DNA of 64,000 nt. Origin: Saccharopolyspora shandongensis (GTDB taxonomy: Bacteria; Actinomycetota; Actinomycetes; Mycobacteriales; Pseudonocardiaceae). Positions within the stretch are counted from its first letter, which is position 1; every line of letters begins with the position of its first letter. Positions 1-9,774 of this stretch are shown piece by piece. Below the pieces are notes generated by a model. It had not been told where the DNA came from, ran no database searches, and saw only the letters and a list, made by a program, of their open reading frames with translations. Location: the NCBI RefSeq assembly GCF_900106995.1, contig NZ_FNOK01000004.1, forward strand, positions 124,001-188,000, in the 5' to 3' direction. The translations under genes and the position numbers were made by a program.

Positions 1-51
1 CTGATCGCGGAGCGGCTGCGGACCGGAACCCTCGATGCGGAGGCGCTGTGA
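1..51 (+). CDS. 3' end of an upstream gene (partial)
   Basis: The window opens inside a reading frame that gives 16 residues ending in DAEAL and then TGA. The thiolase GTG start overlaps this stop by four bases, so the two genes are translationally coupled. Too little is left to identify the product. In actinobacterial loci of this shape the gene before the thiolase is often an AMP-dependent acyl-CoA ligase, but nothing visible here proves that. Confidence 0.6.
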   Translation: MIAERLRTGTLDAEAL

Positions 52-1169
52 ACCGGACACCCGTCGTGATCGCCGCGCGTCGCACTCCCATCGGCGAAGC
101 GGGCGGCGTGCTGCGCCACCTGGCCGTCGACCGGCTCGCCGCGCCGGTGCTGCGCGCCGTCCTGGACGACACCGGTGTGACCACAGTGGACGATGTGCTG
201 CTCGGCAACGTGCTGGGCCCCGGCGGGAATCCGGCGCGGGTGGCGGCGTTGCGCGCCGGGTTGGGCGAGGCCACGCCCGGCATGACCGTCGACCGGCAGT
301 GCGCGAGCGGGCTCACCGCGATCACCACGGCAGCGGCGATGATCCGCGGTGGCGCGGGCGACTGGTTCCTCGCCGGCGGCGCCGAGAGCCCGTCGACCGC
401 TCCTTGGCGGGCGTGGCGGCCGCGCTCGGCGACCGAACCGCCCCGCTTCTACGACAGGGCACCGTTCGCCCCGGCCGACATCGGCGACCCGGACATGGGT
501 CCGGCGGCGGACCTGGTGGCCGCCGAGGCCGGGATTTCCCGGCAGCGCCAAGACGCTTTCGCTGCCCGCAGCCACGAACGCGCCGTGGCCGCGCGGCGAG
601 CGGGTCGTTTCGACGCCGAGCTGGTGCCGGTCGGCGGCATCAATGCCGACGAGCGGCCGCGCGAGGGCTTCACCGCCGAGCGGCTGGCCCGGTTCCGGCC
701 CGCGTTCACCCCGGACGGGACCGCGACGGCGGCGAATTCCTGCGGCATCAACGACGGGGCCGCCGCCGTGCTGATCACCACCGAGGAGCAGCGCCGCCGG
801 CTCGGCGTGCCGGGCCTGCGGCTGCTGGGCTGGCGCACGACCGGAGTCGACCCGAACCGGCTCGGCCTGGGCGCGGTGCCCGCCATGCGGGAGCTGGTCG
901 AGCGGCACGAGCCGGAGGTCGTCGAGTTCAACGAGGCCTTCGCCGGGCAGACGCTGGCCTGCCTGGACGCCGCGGGCATCGACGAGCGGCTGGCCGGGCC
1001 GGACGGCGGCGCGATCGCGCTCGGCCACCCCTGGGGTGCTTCCGGCGCGGTGCTCGTGGTGCGGTTGTTCGGCCGGATGGTGCGGGCGGACGGGCCGCGC
1101 GTGGGCTTGGCGGCGCTGTCCTCCGGCGGGGGTTTGGGCGTGGCCACGATGTGGGAGCGAGTGGGTTGA
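48..1169 (+). CDS. Thiolase-family protein with altered C-terminal active site
   Basis: A 373-residue thiolase-superfamily protein; the family normally condenses or cleaves acyl-CoA thioesters. The nucleophile loop DRQCASGLTAI (Cys85), the NEAFAGQ motif (about residue 295) and GHPWGASGA (His327) are present. The second catalytic cysteine, normally in a C-terminal LCIGGG-type loop, is missing: the sequence reads LSSGGGLG with Ser358 in its place. The GTG start is set by coupling to the preceding stop. The next gene, an ECF ATPase, starts four bases before its stop, so it sits in a transporter operon. Biotin or acyl-chain salvage is a plausible setting. Loss of the acid/base cysteine could mean decarboxylative or degenerate chemistry. 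Confidence 0.88.
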   Translation: MNRTPVVIAARRTPIGEAGGVLRHLAVDRLAAPVLRAVLDDTGVTTVDDVLLGNVLGPGGNPARVAALRAGLGEATPGMTVDRQCASGLTAITTAAAMIRGGAGDWFLAGGAESPSTAPWRAWRPRSATEPPRFYDRAPFAPADIGDPDMGPAADLVAAEAGISRQRQDAFAARSHERAVAARRAGRFDAELVPVGGINADERPREGFTAERLARFRPAFTPDGTATAANSCGINDGAAAVLITTEEQRRRLGVPGLRLLGWRTTGVDPNRLGLGAVPAMRELVERHEPEVVEFNEAFAGQTLACLDAAGIDERLAGPDGGAIALGHPWGASGAVLVVRLFGRMVRADGPRVGLAALSSGGGLGVATMWERVG

Positions 1170-1840
1170 TCGAGTTCGAGGGCGTCGGGCACAGCTACGA
1201 CGAGCGCACCGTGCTGGACGGCGTGGACCTGCGGCTGGCCGAGCGGCGGGTCGCCTTCGTCGGGGCGAACGGCTCCGGCAAGTCCACCCTGGCCCGGATG
1301 ATCAACGGCCTGGTGCACCCCAGCCGCGGCCGGGTGTTGGTCGACGGGGTGGATCCGGCGCGCAACGGCCGCGCGGTGCGGCGGCGGGTGGGGTTCATCT
1401 TCACCCACCCGGACAGCCAGATCGTGATGCCCACCGCGGGCGAGGACGTCGCGTTCTCGCTGCGCAAGCAGGGACTTTCCAAGGCGGAGCGGCAGCGCCG
1501 CGCGGCGGAGGTGCTGGCCCAGCACGGGTTGGAGGGCTACGCCGAGCACCCGGCGCACCAGCTCTCCGGCGGGCAGAAGCAACTGCTGGCGCTGTGCTCG
1601 ATGCTCGTCCTGGAGCCGGACGTGCTGGTCTGCGACGAGCCGACGACGCTGCTCGACCTCCGCAACAAGCGGCACTTCATCGACGTCCTGAACGGCCTGC
1701 CGCAGCAGGTCGTGCTGGTCACCCACGACCTGGACCTGCTGGACGGCTTCGACCGGGTGGTGGTGCTCGACGCGGGCAAGGTGGTCGCCGACGGCGAACC
1801 GGCCGCGGCCATCCCGTGCTACCGGGAGTTGATCAAGTGA
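1166..1840 (+). CDS. ECF-type ABC transporter ATP-binding protein (BioM/EcfA-like)
   Basis: A 224-residue ABC ATPase with Walker A GANGSGKST (residues 33-41), Q-loop region, signature LSGGQKQ, Walker B VLVCDEPT and switch histidine in VTHDLDLL. The TTG start at 1166 overlaps the thiolase stop in a TTGA arrangement and gives the usual IEFEGVGHSY beginning; a GTG at 1151 is an alternative. It is followed, again with a 4-base overlap, by an EcfT-type membrane protein, so the pair forms the energising module of an energy-coupling-factor vitamin or metal transporter. No S component such as BioY is in the window; it may lie upstream. Biotin is the likeliest substrate by analogy with bioMNY, as inference only. 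Confidence 0.88.
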   Translation: MIEFEGVGHSYDERTVLDGVDLRLAERRVAFVGANGSGKSTLARMINGLVHPSRGRVLVDGVDPARNGRAVRRRVGFIFTHPDSQIVMPTAGEDVAFSLRKQGLSKAERQRRAAEVLAQHGLEGYAEHPAHQLSGGQKQLLALCSMLVLEPDVLVCDEPTTLLDLRNKRHFIDVLNGLPQQVVLVTHDLDLLDGFDRVVVLDAGKVVADGEPAAAIPCYRELIK

Positions 1841-2442
1841 GCCCGCTCGGCCTGTACGAGCCGGGGAACAGCCCGCTGCACCGGCTCGGCGCGGGGTGGA
1901 AGTTCCTGGCGCTGCTGGCCTTCGCGGTGCTCACCTTCGTGCTCGGGTCGCCGCCGGCGCTGGGCGGATGCGTGCTCGCGGTCGCGGTCGCGTACCTGGT
2001 GGGCCGGATCCCGCCGCGCCGCTGCTGGCAGGCCGTGCGGCTGCTGATCCCGTTGCTGCTGGCGGTCTTCCTGCTGCAGTGGTGGATGCTCGGCCTCGAC
2101 ACCGCCGCCGTGGTGTGCCTGCGGCTGCTCGCCGCGCTCACCGCCGCCAACCTCTTCACCCTGACGACCAGGGTCGACGACCTGGTCACCGCAGTGGAGC
2201 GCGGCCTCGGCCCGCTGCGGCGCGTCGGCGTCCGGCCGGAGCGGATCGGCCTGCTGGTGGGCCTGACGCTCCAGGCGGTCGCGGCCCTGTCGACGATCGC
2301 GACGCAGGTGCGCGAAGCGCAACGAGCCCGGAACGCGGAGCGCTCGTTCCCCGCGTTCGCGGTGCCGTTCCTGGTCCGCACGCTCCGCCACGCCGACGAG
2401 CTCGGCGAAGCCCTCGCGGCCCGCGGCATCGGCGACGACTGA
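1837..2442 (+). CDS. ECF transporter transmembrane component (EcfT/CbiQ/BioN-like)
   Basis: A 201-residue membrane protein with four or five hydrophobic segments. Near its C-terminus is an arginine-containing coupling-helix region (REAQRARNAE, about residues 157-166) of the kind that docks onto the ECF ATPases. The N-terminal LYEPGNSPLHRL is typical of CbiQ/EcfT proteins, where a short amphipathic lead precedes the first membrane helix. GTG at 1837 overlaps the ATPase stop (GTGA), so subunits are made together. It should form the integral-membrane T component. The gene ends at a hairpin between convergent genes. Confidence 0.87.
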   Translation: MSPLGLYEPGNSPLHRLGAGWKFLALLAFAVLTFVLGSPPALGGCVLAVAVAYLVGRIPPRRCWQAVRLLIPLLLAVFLLQWWMLGLDTAAVVCLRLLAALTAANLFTLTTRVDDLVTAVERGLGPLRRVGVRPERIGLLVGLTLQAVAALSTIATQVREAQRARNAERSFPAFAVPFLVRTLRHADELGEALAARGIGDD

Positions 2443-2503
2443 CTCGCGGGCGAGGCAGGCCGCGATCCCCACCAGCGGGGGGCACCTGTCCTCGTCCCGC
2501 GAG
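2443..2503. terminator. Hairpin between convergent genes
   Basis: CTCGCGGGCGAGG just after the EcfT stop pairs with CCTCGTCCCGCGAG at 2490-2503, with one bulged T. It lies between the EcfT gene and the convergent NmrA-like gene and can act as a terminator in both directions. There is no U-tract, as is common in actinomycetes. Confidence 0.55.
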
Positions 2504-2517
2504 CCACCGATCGCGGC

Positions 2518-3342
2518 TCAGCCGGTCCAGGCTCCTGCGGCGGCGGCCGCCTTGACGTACTCCGCGAACGGGCGCGGCTCGCGTCCCAGCGCTCGCTGCA
2601 CGCCGTCGCTGACGCGCTCACCGGCACCATCGCGGATCCGCCCCAGGAGCTCGGCCACCACCTCGGCCGCCTCGACCGGCACTCCCTGAGCCGTGAGCAT
2701 GGCGGTGAACCGGGGCGTTTCCACCGGCGTGTAGCGGATGTTCTGCCCGGACGCCTCGGCGATCATCTCGATCACGGTGCGGAAGGACAGGGGCTCAGGG
2801 CCCGACAGCTCGTAGATCTCACCCGCGTGGCCTTCCTGGGTGAGCGCGGCGACCGCGACGTCCGCGATGTCGCCGGCATCGACGAACGCCTCCCGGCCCT
2901 CGCCGGTCGGCAACGCCACCTCGCCGGATCGCAACGGCTCCAGGAACAGGTCCTCGCTGAAGTTCTGCGCGAACCAGGCCGGCCGCAGGATCGTCCACTC
3001 CAGATCGGTCGCGCGCAGGGCCGCCTCGACCGGTTCCTGGTACGGATCCGCCTCGCCGGGAACCGGCCCGCGAGCCGACAGCAGCACCACCCGGCGGGCA
3101 CCTGCCTCTTCGGCGGCCGACAGGAACTCCCCCACGACGGCACCCGGCACGGTTTCGGCCATCGGGATGAGGTAGATCGCTCCCACGCCGGCCAGCGCCG
3201 GAGCCCAGGTGTCGCGGTCGGCGAGGTCGAACCTGGGCTGGCCGGAACGGGAGGCCGCGCGGAAGGGTTGGTCGAGCCTGGCGGTGACTCGGCGGCCGGT
3301 CTTGCCGCGGGCGCCGAGCACGAGAATGGGGGAAAGCGTCAT
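2518..3342 (-). CDS. NmrA-like NAD(P)-binding oxidoreductase
   Basis: A 274-residue atypical short-chain dehydrogenase. The N-terminus PILVLGARGKTGRRV carries the GxxGxTG dinucleotide-binding turn, followed by strands typical of NmrA/QOR2-like NAD(P)H sensors or quinone reductases (WTILRPAWFAQNF, about residues 136-148). The canonical YxxxK catalytic pair of classical SDRs is not evident, which fits the NmrA group. It is divergent from an AraC-type regulator with a 73-base promoter region between them, so it is the probable target of that regulator. The substrate is unknown. Confidence 0.85.
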   Translation of the reverse strand: MTLSPILVLGARGKTGRRVTARLDQPFRAASRSGQPRFDLADRDTWAPALAGVGAIYLIPMAETVPGAVVGEFLSAAEEAGARRVVLLSARGPVPGEADPYQEPVEAALRATDLEWTILRPAWFAQNFSEDLFLEPLRSGEVALPTGEGREAFVDAGDIADVAVAALTQEGHAGEIYELSGPEPLSFRTVIEMIAEASGQNIRYTPVETPRFTAMLTAQGVPVEAAEVVAELLGRIRDGAGERVSDGVQRALGREPRPFAEYVKAAAAAGAWTG

Positions 3343-3367
3343 GGGGCAAGCACATCAGGGCCGCACG

Positions 3368-3411
3368 AGACGATCCATGGCCATCGATCTCGTTCCCATG
3401 TGAGATCGTCT
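3368..3411. promoter_or_regulatory. Inverted repeat in divergent promoter
   Basis: AGACGATC (3368-3375) and GATCGTCT (3404-3411) form an 8-bp inverted repeat with a 28-base spacer between the divergent NmrA-like and AraC genes. It is a candidate operator for the AraC regulator. Confidence 0.4.
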
Positions 3412-3415
3412 TGGC

Positions 3416-4357
3416 GTGGATCTGCTAGCGGACTACCTCGCCGGTGTGCGGGCGAGCGGCGCGGTCTTCTGCCAATCGGTTGCCGAGCCGCCGTGGGCGG
3501 TGCGGTTCAGCGATCCCGCTCCGCTGGCGCTGGGCGCCATGCTGCGCGGCGAGTCCTGGATCGTCGGCGCCGGGACGGCGCCCGTCCGCGTTCAGGAGCG
3601 CGACGTCGTCCTGGTCCGCGGCCTGCGGCCGTTCACCGTGGCCGACCGGCCGACCACCGAGCCCCAGGTGGTGATCGAGGGCCCGGATCTCTGCTGGGCG
3701 ACCTCGGACGGCCCCGCCGCGGCCGGACCCGACCTCGTGCTGGGACCGCGCACGTACGGGTTCAGCGCCGACGGGTCCGACCTCTTCGTCACCGCCGAAT
3801 ATCCGCTGCACGGCGACGTTTCGGAGCGCCTGCTCGAAGCGCTGCCCGAGGTGGCCGTCATCCCGCGGGAGCCGGAGTTCGCGCCGCTGCTCGACCTGCT
3901 GGCCGTCGAGATCGACAGCGAGGAGCCTGGGCAGCAGGTCATCCTCGACCGGCTGCTGGACCTGCTGCTGGTCCGGGCGCTGCGGTCGTGGTTCGCACAA
4001 CCCGAGGCCGAGCCGCCGCCCGGCTACCGCGCCCTCGCCGACCCGCGGATCGGGCGTGCTCTGCGCCTGATGCACCAACGGCCCGGCCATCCGTGGACCG
4101 TCGCCACGCTGGGCGCGGAAGCGGGGATGTCGCGGGCTGTGTTCGCGCGGCGCTTCGCCGAGCTGGTCGGCCAGCCGCCCCTTCGCTACCTCACCGAGTG
4201 GCGGATGGCGCTCGCCGCCGACATGCTCCGCGCGCCCGGGGCCACCGTCGCCTCAGTGGCCCGGAAGGTCGGGTACGCCGATGGCTTCGCCTTCAGCACC
4301 GCCTTCAAGCGGGTTCGCGACGTGCCGCCCAGCAACCTGGTCCGCGCCGACGGGTAG
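3416..4357 (+). CDS. AraC-family transcriptional regulator
   Basis: A 313-residue regulator. Residues about 1-180 form a cupin-like sensing domain as in AraC proteins that carry an N-terminal cupin_6-type domain (DLLADYLAGVRASGAVFC, PFTVADRP). Residues about 210-310 hold two helix-turn-helix units: WTVATLGAEAGMSRAVFARRF and the conserved SVARKVGYADGFAFSTAFKR. GTG at 3416 is the first plausible start. The divergent NmrA-like oxidoreductase is its likely target, an arrangement common for aldehyde- or quinone-responsive AraC pairs. Confidence 0.88.
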   Translation: MDLLADYLAGVRASGAVFCQSVAEPPWAVRFSDPAPLALGAMLRGESWIVGAGTAPVRVQERDVVLVRGLRPFTVADRPTTEPQVVIEGPDLCWATSDGPAAAGPDLVLGPRTYGFSADGSDLFVTAEYPLHGDVSERLLEALPEVAVIPREPEFAPLLDLLAVEIDSEEPGQQVILDRLLDLLLVRALRSWFAQPEAEPPPGYRALADPRIGRALRLMHQRPGHPWTVATLGAEAGMSRAVFARRFAELVGQPPLRYLTEWRMALAADMLRAPGATVASVARKVGYADGFAFSTAFKRVRDVPPSNLVRADG

Positions 4358-4392
4358 GACGACCCCGCCTCCGTCGAGCGCTGGACGCCCCT

Positions 4393-5046
4393 TCAGGACC
4401 GGAGGTAGGCGAGCACTGCGAGAACGCGGCGGTTGGTGTCGTCGGCCGGTGGCAGGTTCAGCTTCGAGAGGATGTTGCCCACGTGCTTTCCGACGGCCGC
4501 CTCGCTGACGACCAGCCGCCTGGCGATCTCGGCGTTGGAATGGCCTTCGGCCACCAGGCCGAGGACTTCGCGCTCCCGCGCCGACAGCGCCGCCAGCGGA
4601 TCGCGCTGCCGGTTCAGCAATTGGCGCACCACCTGCGGGTCGACCACCGTGCCGCCGGCGACCACGTGCCGCAGCACGTCCGCGAACTCCTCGACGTCGA
4701 CCACCCGGTCCTTGAGCAGGTAGCCGACCCGTTCGCCGCCGTGCGAGTCGAGCAGTTCGGCCGCGTAGCTGCGCTCGACGTACTGGCTGAGCGCGACCAC
4801 CGCGAGCCCCGGGTTCGCGCGGCGCAGCTCCACCGCCGCCCGCAGGCCCTCGTCGGTGAAGCCCGGCGGCATGCGGATGTCGGTGATCACCAGGTCGGGA
4901 TCGTGCTCGGCGACGGCCGTGGTCAGCGCGTCGGCGTCGCCCACAGCCGCGGCGACCTCGAAGCCGAACCTGTCGAGCAGCCCGGCGAGGCCTTCCCGCA
5001 GCAGCACGCCGTCCTCGGCGAGCACTACTCGGATGGGACGGGGCAC
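4393..5046 (-). CDS. NarL/LuxR-type response regulator
   Basis: A 217-residue two-domain response regulator. The receiver domain (residues 1-120) has the acidic pocket in VLAEDG, phosphoacceptor Asp in DLVITDIRMPP and the conserved Lys in YLLKDRV. The C-terminal LuxR HTH reads LSAREREVLGLVAEGHSNAEIARRL (split across about residues 150-175). GTG at 5046 is chosen because it starts directly at the receiver fold; it overlaps the 3' end of the kinase gene by 22 bases. With the kinase it forms a NarL-type two-component system. The divergent CPBP membrane protein is a candidate target. Confidence 0.9.
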   Translation of the reverse strand: MPRPIRVVLAEDGVLLREGLAGLLDRFGFEVAAAVGDADALTTAVAEHDPDLVITDIRMPPGFTDEGLRAAVELRRANPGLAVVALSQYVERSYAAELLDSHGGERVGYLLKDRVVDVEEFADVLRHVVAGGTVVDPQVVRQLLNRQRDPLAALSAREREVLGLVAEGHSNAEIARRLVVSEAAVGKHVGNILSKLNLPPADDTNRRVLAVLAYLRS

Positions 5047-6347
5047 GGCAGCTCCACGCGCAACAGGGTCGGGCCGCCGACCGGGCTGGACAACAACATC
5101 TTGCCGTCGATCACCGCGACGCGGTCCGCGAGCCCGGTGAGCCCCGTGCCGCGCGCGGGGTCGGCGCCGCCGCGGCCGTCGTCGGCGACCTCGACCGCCA
5201 GCACACCGGCATCGTGCCGCGCCGTCACCGACGCGGCCGTGGCGGCGCTGTGCTTGGCGATGTTCGTCAACGCCTCGGCGACCACGAAGTACGCCGTCGC
5301 CTCGACGTGCGCGGGGAACCTGTCCGGCAGCCCGGCGTGCAGCGCCACCGGAATCGGGCAGCGGTCGGCGAGTTCGCCGAGCGCGGCGGGCAGTCCCCGG
5401 TCGGTGAGCACCCGCGGGTGGATGCCGCGCACCAGCTCGCGCAGCTCGGCCATGAGCTGCTTGGCCTCGTCGTGCGCGGCCGAAACGTTCTGGTGCACCG
5501 AGGAATCCGCCGGCACGTCCAGCCGGGCGAGGCCGAGTTTCAGGGTGAGGCCGACCAACCGCTGCTGCGCGCCGTCGTGCAGGTCCCGCTCGATCCGCCG
5601 CCGCTCCACCTCGAAGGCGTCCACCAGCCGCGCCCGTGACTGCGACACCTCGACCAGCTCGGTCCGCAGGCTCGCGCTGCCGTCCTGCAGCAGAGTCCGG
5701 GCGACGGCGGCGTGCGCACCGGCGAGCAGGGCCGAGAAGTACGGCACCGCAGGGAGCAGGACCAAGGCGGCCAACGCGTACCAGAGCGCTTCGCCTACGC
5801 TGGTGACGGTGCCGAAACCCACTGCGACCGGCCCGTTTTCGCCGAGCACGAGCAGCGGACTCACCAAGTACGCCAAGAGGCCGAATGCGATCCCGAACAA
5901 TGTCGCGTAGGCAACCGGAACGACCGTGATCAGTAGGAGTGCGTAGGCGATCGCACGCCAGGTCGCTGCGTCCAGGTAGAGCGCGCGCAGGCGGTGCCAC
6001 GATCCGGCGGTCTTCGACGACGCCTGGTGGCCGCCCGCGATGGGCCGCATGTCGACGAGCCCCAGGCGCCACCGTTCCACCTTGGACAACGGCAGGGCGA
6101 CCAGGGGTGCGCCCGCAGCGAGCACCGCGCAGCCGACCAACACCGCGACCAGCCACCTGCCGAACGACGCCGATTCCGGATGGACCGCGGCGACCACCAC
6201 CACTGTCCACAGCAGACACGGAAGAGCCGTGACGGCAACCACCGGAGGCGTGCCGAGGAGGTAGGCGAGCGAGCGCCACGGCCAACTGCTGAGCAAAAAA
6301 CGGCGCCGCCGCAACGAATCCAACACGGTCCCAGTAAGCACGAACAC
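5025..6347 (-). CDS. Two-component sensor histidine kinase (HisKA_3 type)
   Basis: A 440-residue kinase. The N-terminal half has several hydrophobic segments (membrane sensor without a large extracellular loop). The dimerisation box RRRIERDLHDGAQQRL contains the phosphoacceptor His of the HisKA_3 family. The ATPase domain has an N-box region (EALTNIAKHS), and DDGRGGADPARGTGLTG carries the G1/G2 glycines. It is co-transcribed with the response regulator, with a 22-base overlap. Its ligand is unknown; membrane-embedded sensors of this kind often respond to envelope stress or membrane-active compounds. Confidence 0.9.
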   Translation of the reverse strand: MFVLTGTVLDSLRRRRFLLSSWPWRSLAYLLGTPPVVAVTALPCLLWTVVVVAAVHPESASFGRWLVAVLVGCAVLAAGAPLVALPLSKVERWRLGLVDMRPIAGGHQASSKTAGSWHRLRALYLDAATWRAIAYALLLITVVPVAYATLFGIAFGLLAYLVSPLLVLGENGPVAVGFGTVTSVGEALWYALAALVLLPAVPYFSALLAGAHAAVARTLLQDGSASLRTELVEVSQSRARLVDAFEVERRRIERDLHDGAQQRLVGLTLKLGLARLDVPADSSVHQNVSAAHDEAKQLMAELRELVRGIHPRVLTDRGLPAALGELADRCPIPVALHAGLPDRFPAHVEATAYFVVAEALTNIAKHSAATAASVTARHDAGVLAVEVADDGRGGADPARGTGLTGLADRVAVIDGKMLLSSPVGGPTLLRVELPCPVPSE

Positions 6348-6474
6348 GACCTAACCAGACGACCGCGATCGGTTCAGCGGGTTCAGCCGTAGTGATCGAG
6401 GTAGGCCCAGCCATACCCGAGCCGGCCGGCTGCTCATAGTGACGCGGCCACCGCTGCGTTGGTCTGCTGGACGC

Positions 6475-7311
6475 ATGACGACCTCGCAACTAGACAGGCC
6501 CACCACGCAGCCGGCATCGTCCCGGCTCAAGGGCGTGGTGGCGTTCGTCCTCCTCGCCTACGGCATAGCCTGGGCCAGCATGTTCGGCGCCGCGCTGCTG
6601 GGCTTCTCCCTGGTCGATCCCCTGGCGCAGCTGCCGTTCGGTTTCGCCCCGGCCATCGCCGCAATCATCGTGCGGCGCTGGGTGACCCGGGAGGGATTCG
6701 GCGACTCGGGGCTCGAGCTGCGGCTGCGCGCCAACTGGCACCTCTACCTCGTCGCCTGGCTGGGGCCGTTCGCCATGGTCGCGGCCGCCCTCGGCATCGC
6801 GGCGCTGGCAGGGCTGTGGCAGCCGAGCGCGGCGGCGCTGCCCGAGTGGTCGCTGATCCTGGCGCTGATGTTCCTCGTCCCGGTGCTTACCCCGATTTAC
6901 TGGGGCGAGGAGTTCGGCTGGATCGGCTACCTCCGGCTGCGGATGTTCCCCGGCCGCCCGCTGGCCGCCACGCTCGCCACGGCGGTGATCTGGGCCGTCT
7001 GGCACTACCCGCTGGCCTTCCTCGGCTACATCGAGTTCGACAACGTCGCGCTCGGGCTGCTGGTGTGGACCACGTCCTTCGCGTGTCAGGAGATCGTGCT
7101 CAGCTGGCTCTGGGTCCGCAGCGGGAGCATCTGGCCGGTCAGCCTGGCGCACGCCGGCAACAACATGGTCCTTGCGCTGCTGACCGGCATGGTGCTGACC
7201 GAGGGGGCGGGTCTCGGCGTGAACACCGTCACCGTGCTGGTGGCCTGCCCCATCGCGGCAGCGGCGCTCTGGGTGCTCGCCAGCGGAAGGCTCCGGTCGG
7301 CGCGGCCCTGA
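6475..7311 (+). CDS. CPBP-family intramembrane protease-like protein
   Basis: A 278-residue polytopic membrane protein. ATG at 6475 is chosen over an in-frame GTG at 6439 because the protein then begins MTTSQLDRP just before the first membrane helix. The CPBP/Abi motif appears as WGEEFGWIGYL and the second motif as WAVWHYPLAF, with a third polar motif SLAHAGNN near the C-terminus. In the usual EExxxR motif the arginine position is Ile here, so catalysis is uncertain. It is divergent from a two-component system 127 bases away and may be controlled by it. Possible roles include prenyl-protein processing or bacteriocin self-immunity. Confidence 0.8.
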   Translation: MTTSQLDRPTTQPASSRLKGVVAFVLLAYGIAWASMFGAALLGFSLVDPLAQLPFGFAPAIAAIIVRRWVTREGFGDSGLELRLRANWHLYLVAWLGPFAMVAAALGIAALAGLWQPSAAALPEWSLILALMFLVPVLTPIYWGEEFGWIGYLRLRMFPGRPLAATLATAVIWAVWHYPLAFLGYIEFDNVALGLLVWTTSFACQEIVLSWLWVRSGSIWPVSLAHAGNNMVLALLTGMVLTEGAGLGVNTVTVLVACPIAAAALWVLASGRLRSARP

Positions 7312-7510
7312 CCAGGCGGAATGGGACTTTAGCCTCTGTCGCCGCGGCGCCGGAGCTGGGCATATTAGTCGTTACCGGGGAAACCCGGCGACCGGCCCGA
7401 GGATGCAGTGGCCTTGACGACCATCAGGCCGCCAAAGACCTAGCAATCGAAAGATTGCAAAACATTCTCGGGCCTGGCCTATGTCCGGGCCCGTTTCAGC
7501 TGTTCACAAG

Positions 7511-7558
7511 GTCCGTGCATGTTTTGTGCTGCTATGGCGACACAAAGTACTCACGGGC
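7511..7558. repeat. Degenerate family A palindrome
   Basis: The right arm CACAAAGTACTCACGGGCC matches the family A palindrome seen at 24078, 28687 and 45708. The left arm (GTCCGTGCATGTTTTGTG) has diverged. It lies between the convergent CPBP and PTH2-like genes and could act as a terminator. The remaining 7312-7510 shows no gene. Confidence 0.6.
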
Positions 7559-7589
7559 CACTACCAGCGGAAACAGCACATTTCGCGGA

Positions 7590-8372
7590 TCAGTTCCACT
7601 GGGCGAGGACCGTGACGGTGCCCGGATCCACCTCGGTGAAGCCCGCGTCGCGCACCATCGCCACCCGCGCCTGCCGCCAGGCCGTCTCCGGATCGTCGCG
7701 CGGGTGCAGGCGCGCCCAGGTCTCCGCATCGGCCCGCCGGACCGAGCAGCGGAACCCGTCCGCCGCCCAGCCCTCCAGCTCGGCGTCCAGCCCCGCCCCG
7801 TGCAGCAGCGACGCCAGGATCATCGTCGCGTGCCCCACCTGCGCCGCGGACTTCCCAGCGCTCATCGGCACGTCCGGGTTCAGCCACAGCGTCGGCACCC
7901 CCGGCAGCGGCGCGCCCGGGTCGTCCGCCTCCAGCTCGCTGCCGGAGATCTGCAGGCGGCTGAGCTCCTTGGGCATGTCCGCCACCCGCATCGGCAGGAA
8001 CGCCCGCACCTCGGCGTTACCGACGCGCACCGTGCACCCGGGCAGCGACTGCACCGCTTCCCAGTGCACGCCGCGCGCCCGCCGCGCCACTTTGCGGATG
8101 CGCCCGGAGATCCAGGTGTGCATGGCCTCGTGCCACTCGCCGCCCGGCTTGCACCGCTCGTCGAGGCACACCTCGATCGCCGCCGCGGCGGCCGTCTCCA
8201 GCAGCGCCGTGCGGTCCGGCGGCTCGCGGCGCTCGATCCGCAGCACCATCGGCATCAGGACCACGTTCTCCGGGTCCTCGTCCGAGGTGTCCACGGTCGC
8301 CGCCTCCGGCAATGCCAGCCAGGAGGCGTACCGGGCGATCAGCGGATCCAGCACGGAGTGGGAATCAGACAC
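7590..8372 (-). CDS. PTH2-like peptidyl-tRNA hydrolase domain protein
   Basis: A 260-residue protein. The C-terminal half resembles the bacterial/archaeal Pth2 fold: LNPDVPMSAGKSAAQVGHAT matches the Pth2 core with the conserved Lys, Gln and His, and it ends in a TEVDPGTVTVLA strand. The N-terminal half is actinobacterial and unassigned. GTG at 8372 is the first start that leaves the SerB stop clear. It is one of two - strand genes in tandem with serB, separated by 50 bases. Function in peptidyl-tRNA recycling is inferred from the domain only. Confidence 0.75.
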   Translation of the reverse strand: MSDSHSVLDPLIARYASWLALPEAATVDTSDEDPENVVLMPMVLRIERREPPDRTALLETAAAAAIEVCLDERCKPGGEWHEAMHTWISGRIRKVARRARGVHWEAVQSLPGCTVRVGNAEVRAFLPMRVADMPKELSRLQISGSELEADDPGAPLPGVPTLWLNPDVPMSAGKSAAQVGHATMILASLLHGAGLDAELEGWAADGFRCSVRRADAETWARLHPRDDPETAWRQARVAMVRDAGFTEVDPGTVTVLAQWN

Positions 8373-8422
8373 ACCTGGATTATCCGATCCCGAGCCCCCG
8401 GTATTCCGCTCGGCCGCCGACG

Positions 8423-9679
<1,257 letters not shown>

Positions 9680-9686
9680 TCAAACG

Positions 9687-9720
9687 ATGAGCCCCGGCGG
9701 GCACGCCCGCCGGGGCTCAT
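9687..9720 (-). terminator. Terminator hairpin after ctaD
   Basis: A perfect 16-bp stem (ATGAGCCCCGGCGGGC and its complement) with a two-base loop lies between the ctaD stop and the serB start, both on the - strand. It is a strong factor-independent-type terminator without an obvious U-tract. Confidence 0.8.
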
Positions 9721-9774
9721 CGTCGAGCTAGCCCAACCCTGGCACAACTTCGCCGTGCGGGGCTAGCGCGCAGG

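Noticed and set aside
35-1840. 601-residue + strand frame spanning the thiolase region and ATPase
   Set aside because: Its first 375 codons are an arginine-rich shadow of the thiolase gene; only the part from 1166 is a real ABC ATPase.
2827-5910. 1027-residue + strand frame
   Set aside because: Antisense to NmrA-like, response-regulator and kinase genes and out of frame with AraC; no family features, Arg/Pro-rich shadow of GC-rich codons.
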